Shown one piece after another: positions 62,001 to 64,000 of a DNA stretch of 64,000 bases (position 1 is its first letter; each line of letters starts with the position of its first letter). The stretch is from Typha latifolia (Eukaryota > Streptophyta > Magnoliopsida > Poales > Typhaceae). Below the pieces are notes generated by a model. The model was given only the letters and a program-made list of their open reading frames with translations, was not told the DNA's origin and searched no databases. The position numbers were made by a program, and so were the translations under genes. The stretch lies in the NCBI GenBank assembly GCA_019914945.1, contig CM034099.1, forward strand, positions 12,847,001 to 12,911,000, in the 5' to 3' direction.

Positions 62001-63020
62001 CGGGTTAGATCTGTTATGCATCTCACTCGAACCATCCGATCCAGATCGAGTGGACTGATCCCAATCAATTGACTAGGGTTGGGTTCGGATCGGTCGACCA
62101 ATCCATGTGCACAACATACATGGAAATTCTGTTTGGTTTGAAGCAGTGCTTATTGTGCTAAACATGTATAAGCTTTTATAATTTCTATTATTTCCTATGG
62201 AAATGTACTGCTATTGTTTCTGCTACTTTTTTAAATATATTTTGATTTTTGTATATTGAAAAGTATCAAAACTGAAACTGCCAAAACTGGCTGAAACTCT
62301 GATTTTTTGTCTTTTTGAGGGAACGAAATTGAAAACTGAAACATTGATTTTTAACAGCATAGAACTAAGTTATACTATTTTACCTACAAGGCTACAACCT
62401 TCAATGTGGTGTTCCTATGTCCATTGTTGGTGTTACTCTTTTCACAATGTTTTATTTTTGGTGATGAGCTCATCAACTTTTGGCATATATCACAACTGAA
62501 CTGCATAGAATGTAGAATTCGAGTACCGTTCCCTTACAACTGATATTAAATAGCTTACACTACAATGATGCTTCCACATCTTTAAAATTTAAGCTTTTAT
62601 ATTGTTTCAATTGGTATCTGAGCAGTTGGTGGAATCATCGGATATGTCAAAAGTGGAAGCCTGAAGTCAGCCGCAGCTGGAGGCATATCATCTATGATAT
62701 TATACTATGTCTACACACAACTTCCTGTACAACCTGCCTTTGCATCGTCCGTGGGGCTAGGTAGGAAAACTGGATTCTCCTGCGCGCTTCAGTTGCAACC
62801 CTTGTGCCCTTGGGCTTTTTAAGCTTAATCTTGATTTGTCCCTACAACTTTTACTTGATTATCTTTTTGCATGACAGGAATATCTGCAGCCCTTCTGGCA
62901 GTCATGGGCTCCCGCTTTAAGAAATCTGGAAGGATATTTCCAGCTGGCGTTGTATCTCTCGTATCCTTCATCATGGTCGGTGGCTATTTTCATGGAATTT
63001 TACGTAGTGGACATGTATGA
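41097..63020 (+). CDS. FAX2: FATTY ACID EXPORT protein, chloroplastic (Tmemb_14 family), three exons
   Basis: Join 41097-41496, 62626-62760, 62878-63020; 678 nt, 225 residues. Residues 1-60 are Ser/Arg-rich with few acids, as in a plastid transit peptide. Residues about 60-117 are a Glu- and Gly-rich linker. The Tmemb_14 domain starts at [13 protein letters not shown] (about 121). It has four likely membrane spans: [45 protein letters not shown] and [20 protein letters not shown]. Family members export fatty acids across the plastid inner envelope. The Gly/Glu linker favours FAX2/FAX4-type paralogues; the exact paralogue is uncertain. Donors and acceptors are GT-AG and phases match (1 and 1). 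The ATG at 41097 is the first in the frame. The last codons could alternatively splice to 63271. Confidence 0.85.
42677..43515 (+). mobile_element. hAT-like element, left end (right side cut)
   Basis: It starts CAGTGTATTGAAAGGC, resembling plant hAT-type ends, followed by a GC-rich subterminal block (GGTCGCCTTGGCAGGGCGG). Near 43460-43510 GCGCTTATCTTCTGCCTAGG and TTAGGCGCTATGCGG repeats appear, as usual near such ends. No transposase frame is seen. It is interrupted at about 43515 by the gypsy pol. Confidence 0.5.
43519..45410 (+). mobile_element. Gypsy chromovirus pol 3' half (RNase H, integrase, chromodomain)
   Basis: RNase H at 43519-43980 ([20 protein letters not shown], then [20 protein letters not shown]). 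Integrase zinc-binding region at about 44180-44320 ([10 protein letters not shown], then ACEICQRAK). Catalytic core at 44383-44730. C-terminal part at 44740-45145 ([40 protein letters not shown]). Chromodomain near 45260-45400 ([27 protein letters not shown]). Stops interrupt at about 43762, 43857, 44125, 44249, 44373, 44602 and 45142. Gag, protease and RT are absent. A short polypurine zone precedes the LTR at about 45475. Confidence 0.85.
44383..44730 (+). pseudogene. gypsy integrase core with two substituted catalytic residues
   Basis: The first Asp is kept ([12 protein letters not shown]). The second motif reads [11 protein letters not shown], where the family has Asp in place of the Asn. 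The third reads [12 protein letters not shown], where the family has Glu in place of the Lys. With stops in addition, strand transfer would be impossible. Confidence 0.8.
45475..46262 (+). repeat. LTR, TTCGAACGC family 2
   Basis: The start TATGAGAGTCTACTCTTATTG resembles family 1. U3 (45540-45750) has GCGTTCGAACGCGGG, CGTTCGAACGCCGACG and GTTCGAACGTGCTCG motifs with CAGAGAACGCG. The GGTGTGGATGGCGACTAAAA landmark lies near 45810, with a weak TATA (CTTAAGG in place of CTATAAAGG). The leader differs from family 1 (CTAGCCATAGGCCAACC). The 3' third is repeated at 50960-51290. Confidence 0.75.
46471..47300 (+). pseudogene. gypsy gag remnant (family 2)
   Basis: The N-terminal part reads [15 protein letters not shown], stop, [20 protein letters not shown] and ends [14 protein letters not shown]. 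The capsid core is at 46905-47210 across frames: [59 protein letters not shown]. It is distinct from the family-1 gag. Several frameshifts make it inactive. Confidence 0.7.
47630..47962 (+). pseudogene. gypsy protease remnant (family 2)
   Basis: A Glu-rich linker ([20 protein letters not shown]) is followed by the protease motif [20 protein letters not shown], where the usual DSGS has Gly replaced by Asp. Preceded by a Cys-rich piece ([17 protein letters not shown], about 47555-47590) corresponding to a zinc knuckle. It is cut at about 47963 by a minus-strand LTR fragment. Confidence 0.75.
47963..48425 (-). repeat. Family-1 LTR fragment, minus orientation
   Basis: Minus strand carries the TATA-proximal segment (ATAAAAGTGTGGATGACAGCC, near 48400), the CT leader, CACTCGTCACC, the CAGTTCGAATCTGCGAAAGG landmark and the U5 tail GCAATAAATCCAGAT. 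U3 is missing. It is the truncated 3' LTR of the gag-only copy at 48426-49495. Confidence 0.8.
48426..49495 (-). pseudogene. gypsy gag of a gag-only family-1 copy
   Basis: Right to left: primer site (reverse of TTGGTATCAGAGCC near 49484-49497), leader ACCTCAGACCTCC, gag N-terminus (49444-49181; [35 protein letters not shown]), linker with [18 protein letters not shown], and capsid core ([31 protein letters not shown]) to 48430. It ends by fusion to a truncated LTR, as in the copy at 10782-13245. Minor frameshifts occur. Confidence 0.8.
49497..50812 (+). mobile_element. TIR DNA transposon derivative (non-autonomous)
   Basis: The left end GATGGTCGTGCCAGTAGAGG and the right end, read inverted, GATGGCCGTGTCAGTGGCAC form a terminal inverted repeat. 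Behind it lie GC-rich subterminal arrays of GTGCC/GGCAC words (about 49510-49640 and 50670-50790). The middle is AT-rich and keeps a remnant frame at 49905-50310 ([35 protein letters not shown], then [20 protein letters not shown]) that may be a transposase C-terminus. A CACTG-like right end suggests hAT. No flanking duplication could be matched. It interrupts the leader of the gag-only copy at its primer site. Confidence 0.6.
49905..50310 (+). pseudogene. Possible transposase C-terminal remnant
   Basis: It reads a Tyr/Pro/Val-rich tail ([40 protein letters not shown]) and, after a stop at about 50147, YVRCYNE and [15 protein letters not shown]. It lies wholly inside the TIR element. I recognise no catalytic motif; the assignment rests on position. 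Confidence 0.35.
50870..51290 (+). repeat. Family-2 LTR 3' part, direct repeat of 45950-46262
   Basis: GACTACAACCACCAATTGCAACC, CCACTCCAGTGGATTCGTTCC, TCCCTGATCTACCTACCTTCC and AAGATATCATTTTCTCAAGTA all match 45950-46262 in the same orientation. This could be the second LTR of the family-2 element, with everything between (46263-50869) as its interior and later insertions. Confidence 0.7.
51291..52226 (+). mobile_element. hAT-like element, right end
   Basis: The right terminus GCCATTGAAAACAGTG (ending about 52226) is the approximate inverted partner of AGTGTATTGAAAGGC at 42678 (11 of 15 positions). Its subterminal block is full of GCGCCTAGGCGG / GACCGCC / GGGGCGGCC words. 51296-51790 is AT-rich with repeated AACTAATTGATAACTAATTG-type words, followed by GC-richer DNA. 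No transposase is visible. Confidence 0.45.
52227..53759 (+). other. Intron DNA with GA-rich tract, no gene seen
   Basis: 52227-52980 is AT-rich without coding signal. 53090-53200 is CT-rich. 53380-53690 is almost pure purine (GAGAGA and GGAAAGAGAAGG repeats), giving spurious Phe/Ser/Leu frames on the minus strand. Confidence 0.5.
53760..54620 (-). repeat. LTR-type repeat, minus orientation
   Basis: The right part (54480-54600), read on the minus strand, resembles the U3 start of the LTRs at 21434, 23206 and 24875 (ACCGGGTTAGGTCAGATGAA, GAGTTTAGTTATCTTATTTA). The TATA-like ACATATATGTGGAG motif lies near 54215, and a leader/U5 with GATCATTGTATCC is at 53900-53960. 53770-53960 is related to 56860-57060, so the family has at least two copies in the intron. 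Confidence 0.5.
54621..56850 (+). other. Intron DNA, no gene seen
   Basis: AT-rich sequence with CT-rich patches near 55380-55440. A short open frame at 55858-56094 shows no recognisable domain. A perfect hairpin with an (AC)n/(GT)n core lies at 56477-56542. Confidence 0.4.
56477..56542. repeat. Inverted repeat with (AC)n(GT)n core
   Basis: ATCCTAACTT (56477-56486) pairs perfectly with AAGTTAGGAT (56533-56542). Between them, ACACACACACACAC meets GTGTGTGTGTGTGT at about 56518, giving a second, self-complementary stem. The sequence could extrude a long hairpin. Confidence 0.85.
56851..57640 (-). repeat. LTR-like repeat related to 53760-53960
   Basis: Shared words with 53770-53960 include TCTGAACAAATCTAG, AATGCTGATCAATC and GACCAAAGGTTAG. 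The following GC-richer part (57280-57540) has TTCCCACTCGAGTTGCC and a weak open frame on each strand. I cannot assign a domain; it is probably leader or gag of an old LTR element. Confidence 0.35.
57880..58275 (+). mobile_element. LINE fragment 1: RT C-terminal part
   Basis: It reads [20 protein letters not shown] then YFMAFTILL, matching the LINE RT region around (G)K..LIKSVL..lp.Y.M...lP. After a frameshift it reads [20 protein letters not shown] and NIWSS, the post-RT segment. It is in the same orientation as the piece at 58956 and probably from the same insertion. Confidence 0.7.
58276..58955. repeat. Insertion between the two LINE pieces
   Basis: GA-rich, G-rich DNA that resembles minus-strand leader sequence of the LTR families here (GGTTAGATCGAGAGATATGATC, GGTGATTAGCTATGGCTAGGG). 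It replaces the linker expected between RT and zf-RVT. Clear termini are not seen. Confidence 0.35.
58956..59995 (+). mobile_element. LINE fragment 2: zf-RVT and RNase H with poly(A) end
   Basis: [13 protein letters not shown] begins the linker; [20 protein letters not shown] then [11 protein letters not shown] is the zf-RVT core; a C-x2-C zinc ligand pair and [10 protein letters not shown] follow (59185-59240). RNase H runs 59541-59960: [13 protein letters not shown], then [14 protein letters not shown], and after a frameshift [13 protein letters not shown] and [11 protein letters not shown]. It ends with an A-rich tail (about 59974-59994), the mark of target-primed insertion. The 5' part is elsewhere or lost. 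Confidence 0.85.
59996..60599 (+). other. Intron DNA, no gene seen
   Basis: AT-rich. A (GA)n run lies at 60341-60360. The right part may already be the 3' end of the minus-strand copia gag below. Confidence 0.4.
60600..61340 (-). mobile_element. Copia gag fragment (UBN2 type)
   Basis: Minus strand reads [20 protein letters not shown] then [20 protein letters not shown], closely matching [20 protein letters not shown] in the copia gag at 35360. A Lys/Asn-rich stretch and a broken knuckle region (about 60780-60700) follow, then an [11 protein letters not shown] tail. Stops and frameshifts occur throughout, and no LTR is attached. Confidence 0.8.
61341..62625 (+). other. Distal intron 1, no gene seen
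   Basis: AT-rich, with a purine-rich patch at 61740-61960 that gives a spurious minus-strand frame. The last 100 bases are a normal plant intron end before exon 2. Confidence 0.5.
62626..62760 (+). CDS. FAX2: FAX exon 2
   Basis: Encodes [20 protein letters not shown] then [20 protein letters not shown] and SSVGL. It completes span 1 and covers span 2. Flanked by TGAGCAG and GTAGGAAA. 135 bases, phase 1 to phase 1. Confidence 0.9.
62878..63020 (+). CDS. FAX2: FAX exon 3 (terminal)
   Basis: Encodes [20 protein letters not shown] then [20 protein letters not shown] and ILRSGHV, stop. Acceptor TGCATGACAG. The intron before it is 117 bases. The family C-terminus usually ends soon after GG-Y-HG, so the stop at 63018 fits. 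A cryptic donor (CATGTATGA) and an acceptor at 63270 would add seven codons. Confidence 0.85.
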
Positions 63021-63845
63021 TATCACATCACTGCATGTCTGGTTGGATGTCCTCTTGGACAGTTTTCGTGCTGTACTTTTCTATTACCTGCAATAGGCAC
63101 TGGTGCTAAATGTTTTTCTTTTCTTGATAACAAGATATATGCTGCATGATGATGTATGAGTATATCCTTTCTAAACTATTCAAAACCTACTGTTACTTGT
63201 GATTTACATGAATAGTACATTATGCCAAATAGTGAGTTATAGATTTATTTGTCTATGTTACTGTTGCAGGTAATTCATTTCGAGGGATAAAAATGTGATG
63301 GGAATGTTGCGGACCATTGTATTACCATTATTTTGAGAATGCCTCTTTCACATGGAAAAACTCTTCCTGTCTGCTTGTTTTGATCATCCCATTCTTGTTC
63401 TGATTATTAATCATCAGCTGCGAGGAACCAAGATATCCGTGAATATACTATTGACGAAGATGTTAGATCCCAGGCCCAAAAAATAACATAACTCTGAACT
63501 AATTATAGAATCTAACCCACAAAAATATGGAGATACCAAATCTGGTCATATAATTGGATTCTAGCGGTTGTGGTGAAATCTGGGAGTATTCACGGACAGG
63601 GTAGTGGATCTAGCTGTCGGAATGGGGCAAAATTGGGGAAGTAGATATGGGGTGGAAGGGGTGTTCTACTGGAGCAGATCAGAGGTATTGATTTATCGGA
63701 GCAGATTGGAAGTATGGACGTTGAGTGGCAATGGTGCTCGGCTAGGTCTCTGGTGGAGGTGGAGGTAGGTGGTAGCATGTCTAGGGTCTTTGAAGGTAGT
63801 TCAGCTATCAACAAGGGTCGACAAAGGAAAGGGGCGCCCAAACCA
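63021..63845 (+). other. FAX 3' flank and an unassigned repeat
   Basis: 63021-63420 probably contains the 3' untranslated region. A possible acceptor (CTGTTGCAG, 63262-63270) allows an alternative last exon ending GAGGGATAA at 63289. 63430-63845 is GC-richer and G-rich, resembling leader DNA of the LTR families, and runs into an integrase fragment. Confidence 0.4.
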
Positions 63846-64000
63846 TGCTTGCACATCCTTATGATGATCCGTTTTTAGCTATGTTGGTAGCTAAAATTTT
63901 TGTTAGAGATGTTGCTCGATTACATGGCATGCCATGCACGATTGTCTCAGATCATGATCGTGTATTTATGAGTGACTTTTGGACTGAGTTTTTTAGGTTG
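63846..64000 (+). pseudogene. gypsy integrase fragment cut by the window end
   Basis: It reads [20 protein letters not shown] then [17 protein letters not shown]. The same core on the minus strand at 31882-32157 has [11 protein letters not shown] followed by FLTEFFRL, so both belong to one subfamily. Here the second Asp region is intact. It continues beyond the window. Confidence 0.85.

Larger units (their letters stand above)
41497..62625 (+). other. Giant first intron (about 21.1 kb) of the FAX gene
   Basis: The donor is GGAG then GTAATGG at 41497; the acceptor is TATCTGAGCAG ending at 62625. The joint restores G-V-G-G-I-I-G in the first membrane span, so both sites are well supported. The intron contains nested repeats from 42677 to at least 61340, with plainer intron DNA at both ends. 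Confidence 0.8.

Noticed and set aside
63271..63291. Extra last FAX exon (VIHFEG and stop)
   Set aside because: The splice signals are acceptable, but the stop at 63018 already gives a family-like C-terminus; kept only as an alternative.

Overview
This window is nuclear DNA of a land plant, most likely an angiosperm with a large, repeat-rich genome. The evidence is one spliced chloroplast-envelope protein gene, retrotransposons primed by the plant initiator-Met tRNA motif (TGGTATCAGAGC), chromodomain gypsy polyproteins, copia elements with UBN2-type gag, plant LINEs, and AT-rich introns. I cannot name the species. No bacterial-type features were seen, and no tRNA, rRNA or CRISPR.

Layout. 1-5450 is a decayed minus-strand Ty3/gypsy chromovirus whose RT is split by a solo LTR with a near-perfect 5-bp duplication. 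6130-6480 is a LINE scrap. 6480-10781 and 13246-17280 are the quietest DNA, with two candidate host exons (6911-7060 and 14778-14851) that I cannot identify. 10782-13245 is a gag-only LTR element. 17804-23975 is a short LTR element whose 5' LTR is split by a 3.6-kb solo LTR. 24090-33805 is a dense, rearranged cluster of LTRs, gag-only and pol-only pieces of one gypsy family, including a triplicated LTR and two elements whose pol lies opposite to an adjoining LTR. 33809-40378 is a copia element (SIRE/Maximus-like organisation) with a large internal deletion and an extra 3' ORF.

Host gene. A FATTY ACID EXPORT (Tmemb_14) gene starts at 41097. Exon 1 is 41097-41496, exon 2 is 62626-62760 and exon 3 is 62878-63020. 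The three join in phase to a 225-residue protein. Intron 1 is about 21.1 kb and holds hAT-like ends, a chromovirus with a damaged integrase, LTR and gag pieces, a TIR element, a split LINE and a copia gag fragment. The window ends in another gypsy integrase at 63846.

Common thread. Arrays of the palindromic motif TTCGAACGC, usually followed by a TATA box and a CT-rich leader, recur in the U3 of at least two gypsy LTR families, in the LTR of the unrelated copia element, and upstream of the copia extra ORF. Duplication joints and a chimeric LTR suggest that LTR promoter blocks are being exchanged and reiterated between elements. That module, together with tandemly repeated LTR/primer-binding-site junctions, is the least conventional material here.
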